Counted from the stretch's first letter, positions 23,501-31,595 are shown. The stretch: DNA of 34,751 nucleotides from an uncultured Flavonifractor sp. (GCA_947649225.1 CANSQX010000012.1:1-34751); one strand, 5' to 3'. The notes: generated by a model not told the origin, from the sequence alone. Program-made: numbers and translations.

Positions 23501-23565
23501 TCTGTTCTCCCTCCCATCCCGGTGTTTTTGCGCCGTGCGCCGCAGGCGCATAAGCGATGGTATTC

Positions 23566-23594
23566 AGTATACCACACCGTCCAACCGATTTCAA
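23566..23594 (-). promoter_or_regulatory. Promoter of scfA-scfB
   Basis: On the minus strand TTGAAA (23589-23594), a 17-base spacer and TATACT (23566-23571). The -35 box starts one base after the stop codon of the TIGR04086-type gene. The leader is about 60 bases and includes a GC-rich hairpin (GCGCCTGCGGCGC). Confidence 0.85.
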
Positions 23595-24008
23595 TTATTT
23601 TCTGCGCTTTTTCTTCTTCCCCCGCTTTCCCAGGAGACCGGCCGCCGCTCCGCCGCAGAGCGAGGCGCACAGCAGTCCGATGGCCCGCTCGTCGGGGGCG
23701 GACTGAAACCCCGCAACCCCCACGGTGAGCAACAGGAGAAAGAGCACCAGCCCCGCCGCCAGCCCCATCACCAGCGCCCGGGAGCCGCTGCGCCGGACCG
23801 CGAGGCGTCCCCCCACAAAGGCCCCGGCCACACAGCCCACCAGCGCTGTCTGATAGAGGAAATCCATACCCAGCCATCCCTTGGAGATCCCGGCCGCCGC
23901 AGCCAGCAGGCACACGATGCACACCGCCAGCGCCAGGACGCCGCCCCAGAGGGCGTTCACCATATAGCGGACCACCTTTGCCCCCTGCTCCTCCTCATTT
24001 TTTCGCAT
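23595..24008 (-). CDS. TIGR04086-type membrane protein
   Basis: Function unknown. The 137-residue protein has four hydrophobic helices: MVNALWGGVLALAVCIVCLL, FLYQTALVGCVAGAFVGG, ALVMGLAAGLVLFLLLL and a final AIGLLCASLCGGAAAGLLG, followed by a strongly basic tail (KRGKKKKRRK). Assignment rests on size, topology and its position between yajC and the SCIFF genes, where this family is regularly found in Clostridia. ATG 24008 has GGAGG six bases upstream; the open frame upstream to 24215 is not family-like. The 248 bases between it and yajC hold the yajC terminator and no clear promoter. Confidence 0.85.
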   Translation of the reverse strand: MRKNEEEQGAKVVRYMVNALWGGVLALAVCIVCLLAAAAGISKGWLGMDFLYQTALVGCVAGAFVGGRLAVRRSGSRALVMGLAAGLVLFLLLLTVGVAGFQSAPDERAIGLLCASLCGGAAAGLLGKRGKKKKRRK

Positions 24009-24194
24009 ACGCCACCTCCATGGACCGCAGCATGGGCCATGCCTGGCTGCCGCGGCTGCCGCTTTTGCGGCGAGCGGCGCGCCGATTTCTTCCAGCGGCG
24101 TTTTTCCAGCGCCTGTATCCTCATCCGGTGAACGCCGTCCTGTGCCCTCCTGCAAGGCATAAGAGACCCCGGCCACCCGGCTGAATTCAGGCAG

Positions 24195-24236
24195 AAAACG
24201 CCGCCCTCTCTGCATAGATGTCTATGCGGAGAGGGC
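24195..24236 (-). terminator. Intrinsic terminator after yajC
   Basis: On the minus strand GCCCTCTCCGCATAGA (24221-24236) pairs with TCTATGCAGAGAGGGC (24203-24218) around two bases, with one mismatch, then GGCGTTTTCTG. It starts about 20 bases after the yajC stop. Confidence 0.8.
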
Positions 24237-24256
24237 GGGCGGCATGTCTTCTGTTT

Positions 24257-24604
24257 TCAGCGGGTGGGGGCCTGGTTGGCCTCGGCCGTGTCTTTGGTGG
24301 AGATGGCCCACTTCTTGAACTCAATGCGTACCCGGTCTGCGCCGGTCTCCAGGACGATGCTGTCCTCCTTGACGGCACAGATGGTGCCAACGATGCCGCC
24401 AATGGTGACAATCTGATCTCCCACCGTCAGCTCGGCGCGCATCTTGGCGGCGGCCTTCTTCTTCTTGTTCTCCGGCCGGATAAGCAGGAAGTAGAACACT
24501 GCAATGAGGACGACAAAGGGCAGAATGGTCATCAGCAATCCGCTGCTGCCGCCCTCCGCGCCGCCTCCGCCGCTCAATACTGCGCTGGTTAGCTGTGTCA
24601 ACAA
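24257..24604 (-). CDS. yajC: Preprotein translocase accessory subunit YajC
   Basis: A single-span membrane protein associated with SecDF and the Sec translocon. It has a short N-terminal Gly-rich segment, one transmembrane helix (LLMTILPFVVLIAVFYFLLI) followed by RPENKKKKAAAK, and the YajC core ELTVGDQIVTIGGIVGTI with FKKWAI at the end. An ATG at 24628 (123 aa) has no ribosome site. Within that extension GGAGGGG precedes TTG 24604 by about eight bases, so I prefer the TTG start (115 aa). The promoter just upstream would place the 5' end near 24648. It stands directly behind tgt, a widely conserved pair. Confidence 0.92.
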   Translation of the reverse strand: MLTQLTSAVLSGGGGAEGGSSGLLMTILPFVVLIAVFYFLLIRPENKKKKAAAKMRAELTVGDQIVTIGGIVGTICAVKEDSIVLETGADRVRIEFKKWAISTKDTAEANQAPTR

Positions 24605-24654
24605 AATGATCCCCTCCGAAATTTTCATACACAGATTTTCACTGTATAAAAAGT

Positions 24655-24683
24655 ATTATAACGTCTTGTCCACGTTTTGGCAA
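24655..24683 (-). promoter_or_regulatory. Promoter of yajC
   Basis: On the minus strand TTGCCA (24678-24683), a 17-base spacer and TATAAT (24655-24660). A perfect palindrome ATTTGCGCAAAT (24697-24708) lies 13 bases upstream of the -35 box, just past the tgt stop, and could be a protein-binding site. Confidence 0.8.
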
Positions 24684-24716
24684 GCCCTCTTTGCAGATTT
24701 GCGCAAATTTTGCCTG

Positions 24717-25847
24717 CTACAGCCGCCGGGCCAGCCGCTCGCCGTACTCCGCCCGGAAGGCCGCAAAAGCCCCGGCGTCCAGGGCGGAGCGGATGCGGGC
24801 GGCCAGTTCGTTGTAAAAGTAGAGGTTGTGGAGGACGGCCAGGCGCATGGCCAGCATCTCCCCCGCCGTAAACAGGTGGCGGAGGTAGGCCCGGGAGAAG
24901 GACCGGCACACCGGGCAGCCGCACCGGGGATCGATGGGTCCATCGTCCCGCTTATACTTCTCGTTGCGGATATTGAGGGCCCCGTCCCAGGTGAAGAGCT
25001 TGGCATGACGGGCGTTGCGGGCGGGCATCACGCAGTCGAAGAAGTCGATCCCCCGGGCCGTCCCCTCGATGAGGTTGGAGGGAGTCCCCACCCCCATGAG
25101 ATACCGGGGCTTTTCCGCCGGCATGTGGGGCTCCACCGCATCCATGATGTCGTACATTACCTGGGTGGGCTCCCCCACCGCCAGGCCGCCGATGGCGTAG
25201 CCCTCACAGTCGATTTTCGCGATCTCCTCCATGTGCCACACCCGCAGGTCAGGGAAGGTGGCCCCCTGGTTGATGCCGAAGAGCATTTGCCGGGGGTTGA
25301 CCGTCCCAGGCAGGGCGTTGAGCCGGTCGTGCTCCGCCTTGCACCGCTCCAGCCACCGCAGAGTGCGTGCGCAGGACGCCTGGGCGTACTCATAGGTGGC
25401 CGGGTTTTCCACACATTCGTCAAAGGCCATGGCAATGTCCGAGCCCAGATTGGACTGGATGCGCATGGACTCCTCTGGGCCCATAAAGATTCGCCGTCCG
25501 TCGATGTGGGAGGCGAAGGTGACTCCCTCCTCCTTGATGGTCCGCAGGCCGGCCAGGGAGAACACCTGGAATCCACCCGAGTCGGTAAGGATGGGGCCCT
25601 CCCAGTCCATGAACCTGTGGAGGCCCCCCAGCGCCCGGACCAGCTCGTCCCCGGGGCGCAGGTGGAGGTGGTAGGTGTTGGACAGCTCCACCTGACAGCC
25701 GATCTCCTTCAAATCGTGGGCGGACACCGCCCCCTTGATGGCCCCCTGGGTGCCCACGTTCATAAACACCGGCGTCTGTACTGTCCCATGGGCGCAGGTA
25801 AAGACGCCCCGGCGGGCCCGTCCCTCTTGTTTTAGTACCTCAAACAC
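24717..25847 (-). CDS. tgt: Queuine tRNA-guanine transglycosylase (preQ1-inserting)
   Basis: Exchanges the wobble guanine of GUN-anticodon tRNAs for preQ1 in queuosine synthesis. The 376-residue protein contains LTDSGGFQVFSL (substrate-site Asp), GINQGA, GGLAVGEP, FDCVMPARNARH with the second catalytic Asp, and the zinc site CGCPVCRSFSRAYLRHL. The start is GTG 25847 with AAAGGAG seven bases upstream. It shares the transcription unit with queA, the next enzyme in the pathway, with two small broken genes between them. Confidence 0.97.
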   Translation of the reverse strand: MFEVLKQEGRARRGVFTCAHGTVQTPVFMNVGTQGAIKGAVSAHDLKEIGCQVELSNTYHLHLRPGDELVRALGGLHRFMDWEGPILTDSGGFQVFSLAGLRTIKEEGVTFASHIDGRRIFMGPEESMRIQSNLGSDIAMAFDECVENPATYEYAQASCARTLRWLERCKAEHDRLNALPGTVNPRQMLFGINQGATFPDLRVWHMEEIAKIDCEGYAIGGLAVGEPTQVMYDIMDAVEPHMPAEKPRYLMGVGTPSNLIEGTARGIDFFDCVMPARNARHAKLFTWDGALNIRNEKYKRDDGPIDPRCGCPVCRSFSRAYLRHLFTAGEMLAMRLAVLHNLYFYNELAARIRSALDAGAFAAFRAEYGERLARRL

Positions 25848-25876
25848 GCAAAAACTCCTTTAATTTTATCGTGGAC

Positions 25877-26123
25877 CTATTTCAAATGCCCCAGTTCCGT
25901 TTCGATGTCGATGGGTGAGCCATCCTCTGTGGTGATCTGAGCCCGCTCTTCCGCAGAAAGCTTCTCCACAAAGATGCAATATTCATTGGGATGTCCTCCC
26001 ACAAATTCCATGTGCGGCAGTTTTCTCTGGCTGGGACTGTTGATCCAAAGACAGGGCTTCTGATTCGCCCAAAACCGCGTCAATGTGAGGGCATGGCCCT
26101 TGTACACGACTGTTTTTTCCCAT
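25877..26123 (-). pseudogene. Small unknown gene, apparently frameshifted at an A6 run
   Basis: I do not recognise this family. The best start is ATG 26123, six bases after GGGGAG, but that frame leaves the long open frame at a run of six A (26113-26118 on the plus strand). Removing one A joins it to the frame that ends at 25877, giving about 81 residues: MGKTVVYKGHALTLTRFW, then a segment with EFVGGHPNEYCIFVEKLS and DGSPIDIETELGHLK. Without the shift the long frame has only a TTG at 26167, which lacks a good ribosome site, or internal GTG/ATG codons. It could be a true pseudogene, a sequencing error or transcriptional slippage. It lies 29 bases before tgt. Confidence 0.55.
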
Positions 26124-26144
26124 ATTGTTCTCCCCGGCAGCAGG

Positions 26145-26404
26145 CTATTTTTCCGGCAGGCTGTCAAAAAATGTCCGCAGTTCCTCCCTGCGCACCGGGG
26201 TGAGTCCGGTCTTGCGCACCCCCTGCACCGCCCCCTCCAGGGCGGTGAGCTTATGGAAGCAGGCGTCCGGCTCCCGGGCTTTCAGGCGCAAAAGGCCTTC
26301 TCTGCCCCCAGGGCCCGCAGGTCCTCCAGGGTACAAATCCCCACCCGGCGCAGGGTTTCTGCCGGGACAGGGCCGATGTTGGGCAGGGCTTGCAGCTCAT
26401 CCAT
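26145..26404 (-). pseudogene. TfoX C-terminal-domain protein, frameshifted at a T4 run
   Basis: ATG 26404 follows GAGGAGG by seven bases and reads MDELQALPNIGPVPAETLRR, then VGICTLEDLRALGAEKAF, a helix-hairpin-helix TfoX_C start. The frame then stops (CA and TGA). Adding one T to the TTTT run at 26290-26293 restores LRLKAREPDACFHKLTALEG, AVQGVRKTGLTPVRREELR and TFFDSLPEK, completing a normal domain of about 86 residues. The standalone TfoX_C family is related to the C-terminal half of the competence regulator Sxy; its role in Firmicutes is unclear. It begins 12 bases after queA. It could be a genuine pseudogene or a homopolymer error in the assembly. Confidence 0.82.
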
Positions 26405-26416
26405 ACGCGCTCCTCC

Positions 26417-27466
26417 TCACGGGTTCGGGTCAATTTGATCGGTGATGAACATGGCGTCGCCGAAGGAGAAGAAGCGGTATTCCCGCTCCACCGCCTCCTG
26501 ATAGGCGGCCAGGACGTGTTCCCGGCCCGCCAGGGCGGACACCAGCATTACCAGGGTGGACTGGGGCAGGTGGAAGTTGGTGATTAGGGCGTCCAGCACC
26601 TTGAAGCGGTAGCCGGGGTAGATGAAGATATTGGTCCAGCCGCCGCAGGGCTTTAAGCGGCCGTCCTCTCCGGCGAAGCTCTCCACCGTCCGGCAGGAGG
26701 TGGTGCCCACACAGATCACCCGGCCCCCCGCCTCCTTCGTCCGGTTGGCCAGCTCCGCCGTTTTGGCGGGGATCTCGCAGTACTCGCTGTGCATCTCGTG
26801 GTCTTGGACGTCCTCCGCCTTGACGGGGCGGAAGGTGCCCAGCCCCACGTGGAGGGTCACATAGCCAATCCCCACCCCCGTGGCCGCAATCCGGTTCAGC
26901 AGTTCCCGGGTGAAGTGAAGCCCCGCCGTGGGGGCAGCCGCCGAGCCGCTGACCTTGGAGTAGACTGTCTGGTAGCGCTCGCTGTCCTGGAGCTCCGCCT
27001 TGATGTAGGGTGGCAGAGGCATTTTGCCCAACTGCTCCAGAACCTCCAAAAAGATCCCCTGGCAGTGGAAGCGGACAGCCCGTTTGCCGTCCTCCAGCTC
27101 CGCCTCGACGGTGGCGGTGAGCTGCCCGTCCCCGAAGCTCACTTGGGCCCCCGGCTTCAGCTTCCGGCCCGGGCGGACCAGGCACTCCCACAGGCCGCCG
27201 CCCCTGTCCACCAGGAGGAGCACCTCGCAGGCCCCGCCGGTGGGGCGGTGGCCAATCAGCCGGGCCGGGAGCACCCGGGAGTTGTTGAGAATCAGGCAGT
27301 CCCCTGGACGCAGGAGATCGGGCAGGTCATAGAAATGCCGGTGCCGGGTCTCCCCTGTGGCCTTGTCCAGCACCAGCAGGCGGGAGGCGTCCCGCCGCTC
27401 CAAGGGGGTCTGGGCAATCAGCCCCTCGGGGAGGAAAAAGTCAAAATCAGCGGTTTTCATGATCAT
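26417..27466 (-). CDS. queA: S-adenosylmethionine:tRNA ribosyltransferase-isomerase QueA
   Basis: Converts preQ1 in tRNA to epoxyqueuosine using the ribosyl part of SAM. The 349-residue protein shows family blocks: [23 protein letters not shown] (shown in part), [51 protein letters not shown] and [18 protein letters not shown] 27466 overlaps the upstream SpoIID-like stop as ATGA; ATG 27460 is the alternative. Together with tgt it covers two queuosine steps. Confidence 0.97.
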   Translation of the reverse strand: MIMKTADFDFFLPEGLIAQTPLERRDASRLLVLDKATGETRHRHFYDLPDLLRPGDCLILNNSRVLPARLIGHRPTGGACEVLLLVDRGGGLWECLVRPGRKLKPGAQVSFGDGQLTATVEAELEDGKRAVRFHCQGIFLEVLEQLGKMPLPPYIKAELQDSERYQTVYSKVSGSAAAPTAGLHFTRELLNRIAATGVGIGYVTLHVGLGTFRPVKAEDVQDHEMHSEYCEIPAKTAELANRTKEAGGRVICVGTTSCRTVESFAGEDGRLKPCGGWTNIFIYPGYRFKVLDALITNFHLPQSTLVMLVSALAGREHVLAAYQEAVEREYRFFSFGDAMFITDQIDPNP

Positions 27467-29166
27467 TTCACGTCAATTCCTGTGTAGTAGAATGTAAGAA
27501 TCTGGTCGTAACTGTACCCAGCCTCGGCCATGGCGTAGGCCCCCCACTGGCTCATCCCCACGTTGTGGCCGTAGCCGGAGCCGGTGATGGTGAAGACGCC
27601 CTTGCCGGAGGCCCCGGCACTCCCCGGCGGCGCGGCTGGGGCGGACGGCGTGGCCAGAGGCTCCGTCCCCTGAGCCGTAATCACATAAGGGACCCCGGCG
27701 ACAGGGGCCGCCGTCCCATCTGCGCCCACGGCGTAGGCCCCGGACAGGCTGGAGAGGCTGCCGCCCCCCGCCACCACATAGCTCCCAGACGGGGCAGGCG
27801 CGCTCTGGCTCCCGCCGGAGACGGTGTACCGGATGGAGTCCAGCCCCAGAAAGGTGCGGGCCCGCTCCTTGGAGAAGGAGAACCGCTTCCCTGCCGCATC
27901 CACCAGGGTCAGGGTCTTCACGTTGCCGGTGGGGGTGGTCTCGGAGACATACATGTCCACAATGCCCGCGTTGGCGTAGCCCTTGCTGTTGAGCCGGCTA
28001 GTGAGCTCCTGGGCGGTAAAGGTCACGGTCCAGTTGTACTTACCGGTCTTGTCTGCCACAGCGCCCTCGTAGGGGTCGGCCTTGCCCACCAGATAGGGCA
28101 GATCGTTGGTCCAGACATTTCCGGAGCTCTCGGTGGCCCCGCCGTCGCAGGAGAAGAAAAACGTCTCCGCCAGGGCGTCCCCATACCAGATATACTGCCC
28201 CGCCGTTCCGGCGGCCGCCTGGGCGGTACCCGGGCCCGTCAGTCCGCAGCCGCTGTATACCTGGCAGTGGGTGGTGCCGCAGATGTCGATTTTACTGTCC
28301 CGGTGGCGTCCGTAGTTGGTGGCGCAGTAGGTTCGGGCGGTGACTGCCTGGGCTTTCAGCGCCTCCAGGGGCCAGCCCTCGGACATCTCCCGGGAGAGGA
28401 CGCAGTTCACGTAGTCCTCCAAGTCCACCACACTGGCCACGGTGAGGCTGCCGCCCCCCACCCGCTGGAACTGGAAGCCGCCGTAGTACTTGAACTTATT
28501 GAACCAGGTCTCCGGCTTCTCCGTCCCGTCCAGGCCGGGCATGACGGTGAGGGCCCGCCCCTCCCCGCCGTCGAACTGGAAGAGCACTGTATTGGTCCCG
28601 GTCTTTACCACCGAGACGCCGTAGCTGCTGGTCCCCACAATGGAGGTTCCAGACAGCGCCAAGGATGCCTGGGCCGCCTGGGCGGAACCTCCGTCCGGAT
28701 AGGCCCCTACCCGGACCTGGTACGCGCCGTCGATCCAGGCCGGAAAGCCGCCGGGGAGGTTGGCCGCCGCCGTCCGGGCCTCCTCGAAGGTGGCCCAGGT
28801 CCCCGGGATCTGGAGGTGGTAGCACCCCACCACAATTCCGGAGGCGATTTGGTCGGAGTAGCCGTTCAGGCCGTTGGACAGGGGGCCGCCGTAAGAGACA
28901 TTCTGGGTCTTGACCACCGAGATACCGGTCTCCCCCGTGTAGCCCAGAGAGATAAAATCCCGGTTCCCATCCAGATATCCCAGGCGGTAGCCGCTGCCCA
29001 CGCTGTTGAGGAGGTTGGCCCCGGGCATGGCGCTGCTTCCATAGGCCAGACCCACCAGGACGGTGTCGTAGTCGGGGGGCCGGGCGGCCCGGGCGGCCGG
29101 GAGCTGGGGCAGGAGGGCCGCCGCCGCAAGAGCGGCCGCCGCAAATTGCATAAATCTTTTTCTCAT
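27463..29166 (-). CDS. SpoIID/LytB-domain secreted protein with SPOR-like repeat
   Basis: Probably a peptidoglycan lytic transglycosylase related to SpoIID. The 567-residue protein has a signal peptide ([20 protein letters not shown] to AARA). A SPOR-like segment ([18 protein letters not shown], about 148-190) may bind denuded glycan. The SpoIID domain follows, with [33 protein letters not shown] and the cysteine-rich [13 protein letters not shown] low-complexity Ser/Gly/Ala/Pro insert (about 450-520) precedes the terminal [17 protein letters not shown] and YYTG block. GGAG six bases before ATG 29166 sets the start; GTG 29211 and ATG 29178 are weaker. It is longer than classical SpoIID (about 340 aa), so it may be a paralogue. 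Confidence 0.92.
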   Translation of the reverse strand: MRKRFMQFAAAALAAAALLPQLPAARAARPPDYDTVLVGLAYGSSAMPGANLLNSVGSGYRLGYLDGNRDFISLGYTGETGISVVKTQNVSYGGPLSNGLNGYSDQIASGIVVGCYHLQIPGTWATFEEARTAAANLPGGFPAWIDGAYQVRVGAYPDGGSAQAAQASLALSGTSIVGTSSYGVSVVKTGTNTVLFQFDGGEGRALTVMPGLDGTEKPETWFNKFKYYGGFQFQRVGGGSLTVASVVDLEDYVNCVLSREMSEGWPLEALKAQAVTARTYCATNYGRHRDSKIDICGTTHCQVYSGCGLTGPGTAQAAAGTAGQYIWYGDALAETFFFSCDGGATESSGNVWTNDLPYLVGKADPYEGAVADKTGKYNWTVTFTAQELTSRLNSKGYANAGIVDMYVSETTPTGNVKTLTLVDAAGKRFSFSKERARTFLGLDSIRYTVSGGSQSAPAPSGSYVVAGGGSLSSLSGAYAVGADGTAAPVAGVPYVITAQGTEPLATPSAPAAPPGSAGASGKGVFTITGSGYGHNVGMSQWGAYAMAEAGYSYDQILTFYYTGIDVK

Positions 29167-29204
29167 TTTCCACTCCATTTGTACATTCTTGTTCCGGCCC
29201 TTTC

Positions 29205-29234
29205 TTGACACCGGCCGCGGCCTTGTGGTACACT
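29205..29234 (+). promoter_or_regulatory. Promoter of the lysine riboswitch / asd-dapA-dapB operon
   Basis: TTGACA (29205-29210), an 18-base spacer and TACACT (29229-29234) preceded by TGG (extended -10). It would start transcription near 29241, just before the first riboswitch helix. It lies in the divergent region upstream of the SpoIID-like gene, for which I see no clear promoter. Confidence 0.72.
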
Positions 29235-29243
29235 TGTCAAAAT

Positions 29244-29418
29244 TGCAAGTCAGAGGTCGCGGCTTTCAAAAGTAGCGCGGGGAGGGTCCGGAGCCCGAAG
29301 AACTGCTGTGAAAGGGAACGCCGCCGAAGGGAGCGCCCGATCCGCGCGTTCGCCCCCTGGCCGTGCGGTTAAGAGCCGTCCGGCTGTCACCGGAAGCCCG
29401 GTGGAGCGCTGGTCTGCA
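29244..29418 (+). ncRNA. Lysine riboswitch (L-box) aptamer
   Basis: The conserved L-box landmarks occur in order: AGAGGTCGCGGC, AAAAGTAG, GGGGAGGG, GTGAAAGGGAACGCCGCCGA followed by AGG, then CTGTCAC and GGTGGAGCGCTG. The outer helix P1 can form between TGCA..TCAG near 29244 and CTGGTCTGCA near 29409-29418. Lysine binding is expected to favour the downstream terminator and shut off asd-dapA-dapB, which supply lysine and diaminopimelate. Confidence 0.93.
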
Positions 29419-29474
29419 TTTTGTCATATGGTGGACAGGGGCGCTCTCACGGTGTGTCCCTGACATTATAGTAC

Positions 29475-29515
29475 AAAATCAGCCGGTCTGTAAACCGCTG
29501 ATTTTTTTCTTTTTT
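29475..29515 (+). terminator. Riboswitch-controlled intrinsic terminator upstream of asd
   Basis: AAATCAG plus CGGT (29476-29487, one bulged C) pairs with ACCG plus CTGATTT (29494-29504) around CTGTAA, followed by a T-rich tail TTTTTTTCTTTTTT. It lies 66 bases before the asd ATG and about 57 bases after the aptamer, the expected place for the expression platform. Confidence 0.9.
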
Positions 29516-29580
29516 CCGGTTTGCCCCTGCCGGTCTCTTTTGTCCCGGCGGGTGAATACAATATTTGCAGGAGGTTTTGG

Positions 29581-30663
29581 ATGATGAAACAGTACAAGGT
29601 CGGCGTGATTGGCGGCACCGGCATGGTGGGCCAGCGCTTTGTGACCCTGATGGAGAAACACCCTTGGTTTAAGCTCACCGCCATTGCGGCCAGCGCCCGC
29701 TCTGCCGGGAAGACCTATGAGGAGGCCATTGGCCCCCGCTGGGCCATGGACACCCCCATGCCCGAGGCGGCCAAGGGTATGGTCGTGCTGAACGCCGAGG
29801 CTGATATTGAGAAAATCGCCGGTCTGGTGGATTTTGTGTTCTCCGCCGTGGATATGAAGAAGGAGGAGATTCAGGCACTGGAGGAGGCCTACGCCAAGCA
29901 CGAGTGTCCGGTGGTCTCCAACAACTCGGCCCACCGCTGGACCCCCGACGTGCCCATGGTGGTGCCCGAGATCAATCCGGAGCATCTGGCGGTGATCCCC
30001 GCCCAGCGCAAGCGCCTGGGCACCAAGCGGGGCTTTGTGGCCGTGAAATCCAACTGCTCCCTTCAAAGCTACGTCCCCGCCCTGCACCCCCTGAAGGACT
30101 GCTTCGGCCTGCGGGAGGCCCTGGTCTGCACCTACCAGGCCATCTCGGGGGCGGGCAAGACCTTCCAGACCTGGCCCGAGATGGTGGACAACGTGATCCC
30201 CTACATCGGCGGCGAGGAGGAGAAGAGCGAGCGGGAGCCCCTCAAGCTGTGGGGCAGGGTGGAGAACGGCGTGATTGTCAACGCGGACACCCCCGCCATC
30301 ACCGCCCAGTGCCTGCGGGTGCCGGTCTCCAACGGCCACATGGCCGCCGTCTTCGCCCGTTTTACCAACAAGCCCACTCTGGAGGAAATCCGGTCGATCT
30401 GGGCCGGCTACCAGGGCCGGGCCCAGGAGCTGGACCTGCCCTCCGCCCCCAAGCAGTTCCTCCACTACTTCGAGGAGGATAACCGCCCCCAGACCCGTCT
30501 GGATCGGGAGCGGGAGGGCGGCATGGCGGTCTCCATCGGCCGCCTGCGTCCCGATACCCAGTACGATTACAAGTTTGTCTGCCTGTCCCACAATACCCTC
30601 CGGGGCGCTGCGGGCGGCGCGGTCCTGCTGGCCGAGCTGCTGTGCGCCGAGGAGTATATCTAG
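29581..30663 (+). CDS. asd: Aspartate-semialdehyde dehydrogenase (archaeal/fungal-type branch)
   Basis: Reduces aspartyl phosphate to aspartate semialdehyde, the entry to lysine, diaminopimelate, methionine and threonine synthesis. In the 360-residue protein the NADP-binding GGTGMVGQRF (11-20) is followed by the substrate phosphate region SNNSAHRW, nucleophile Cys159 in KSNCSLQSY, and catalytic His253 (SNGHMAAVFARF). The sequence is of the 360-residue type shared with archaea and fungi, not the E. coli type. AGGAGG precedes ATG 29581 by six bases; ATG 29584 is equally possible. First gene of a lysine-riboswitch operon with dapA and dapB. Confidence 0.96.
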   Translation: MMKQYKVGVIGGTGMVGQRFVTLMEKHPWFKLTAIAASARSAGKTYEEAIGPRWAMDTPMPEAAKGMVVLNAEADIEKIAGLVDFVFSAVDMKKEEIQALEEAYAKHECPVVSNNSAHRWTPDVPMVVPEINPEHLAVIPAQRKRLGTKRGFVAVKSNCSLQSYVPALHPLKDCFGLREALVCTYQAISGAGKTFQTWPEMVDNVIPYIGGEEEKSEREPLKLWGRVENGVIVNADTPAITAQCLRVPVSNGHMAAVFARFTNKPTLEEIRSIWAGYQGRAQELDLPSAPKQFLHYFEEDNRPQTRLDREREGGMAVSIGRLRPDTQYDYKFVCLSHNTLRGAAGGAVLLAELLCAEEYI

Positions 30664-30676
30664 GAGGTAACATCCC

Positions 30677-31564
30677 ATGAGAGAGCCTGTTTTTACCGGT
30701 GCCTGCACCGCCATTGTGACCCCCTTTGACCAGAGCGGCGCCATCAACTACGACGCCTTCGGCGCCCTGATCGAGCAGCAGATCGCCAGCAATGTGGACG
30801 CCATCTGTGTGGCCGGTACCACCGGCGAGTGCGCCACATTGTCCATCCGGGAGCACATCGCCGCTGTGGAATACTGCGTCAAAAAGGTCAACCACCGGGT
30901 CAAGGTGGTGGCGGGCGCGGGGAGCAACGACACCTCTGCCGCCGTCTACCTGTCCCAGCACGCCGAGGACTCGGGCGCGGACGCCCTGCTCCATGTGACG
31001 CCCTACTATAATAAGGCCAGCCAGATCGGCCTGCTCAAGCATTTTGAGTATATCGCGGCGCGCACGAAGCTGCCTGTGATCCTCTATAATGTCCCCTCCC
31101 GCACCGGCGTGTCCTTTACGGCGGAGACCTACCAGCAGCTCTCTCAAATCCCCAACATCAACGGCATCAAGGAGGCCAGCGGCAACTTCTCCCTGCTGGC
31201 CCACGCCCGCTACCTCTGCGGCGACGACTTCTATATCTGGTCGGGCAACGACGACCAGGTGGTCCCCATGATGTCTCTGGGGGCTAAGGGGGTTATCTCG
31301 GTGGCCTCCAATATCGCCCCCGCAGTGATGGTCCAAATGACCCATCTGTGTCTGGATGGACAGTTTCAGGAGGCCGCCCGGCTCCAGCTGGACTATATGG
31401 AGCTGATCGACGCCCTGTTTATTGAGGTCAACCCCATCCCCATCAAGGCCGCCCTCAATCTTATGGGGCGGGAGGCCGGTCCCCTGCGCCTGCCTCTGTG
31501 CGATATGACCGACGGGCATCTGGAGACCCTGAAGGCCGCTATGGCCAAGGTGGGACTGCTGTAG
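30677..31564 (+). CDS. dapA: 4-hydroxy-tetrahydrodipicolinate synthase
   Basis: Condenses aspartate semialdehyde with pyruvate through a Schiff base. The 295-residue TIM-barrel protein has GTTGECATL (48-55), VTPYYNK, Tyr137 and RTG (142-144, NVPSRTG), and Schiff-base Lys165 (GIKEASGN). TAGGAGG overlaps the asd stop and precedes the ATG. It stands between asd and dapB, so substrate and product enzymes are co-transcribed. Confidence 0.97.
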   Translation: MREPVFTGACTAIVTPFDQSGAINYDAFGALIEQQIASNVDAICVAGTTGECATLSIREHIAAVEYCVKKVNHRVKVVAGAGSNDTSAAVYLSQHAEDSGADALLHVTPYYNKASQIGLLKHFEYIAARTKLPVILYNVPSRTGVSFTAETYQQLSQIPNINGIKEASGNFSLLAHARYLCGDDFYIWSGNDDQVVPMMSLGAKGVISVASNIAPAVMVQMTHLCLDGQFQEAARLQLDYMELIDALFIEVNPIPIKAALNLMGREAGPLRLPLCDMTDGHLETLKAAMAKVGLL

Positions 31565-31595
31565 ACGCACCGGCGGTGGGAAAGGATGTTCATCT

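Noticed and set aside
22004..23728. 574-codon plus-strand frame across scfB and scfA
   Set aside because: Antisense shadow in GC-rich sequence; low-complexity Val/Gly/Leu/Gln content, no motif, and scfB/scfA on the other strand are unambiguous.
27565..29208. 547-codon plus-strand frame
   Set aside because: Antisense of the SpoIID-like gene; no family features or ribosome site.
29468..29473. TATAGT as a second promoter for asd
   Set aside because: No acceptable -35 box 17 bases upstream, and it would sit between aptamer and terminator, defeating riboswitch control.
29479..30747. 422-codon minus-strand frame over asd
   Set aside because: Shadow of asd, crosses the riboswitch terminator and has no ribosome site or family match.
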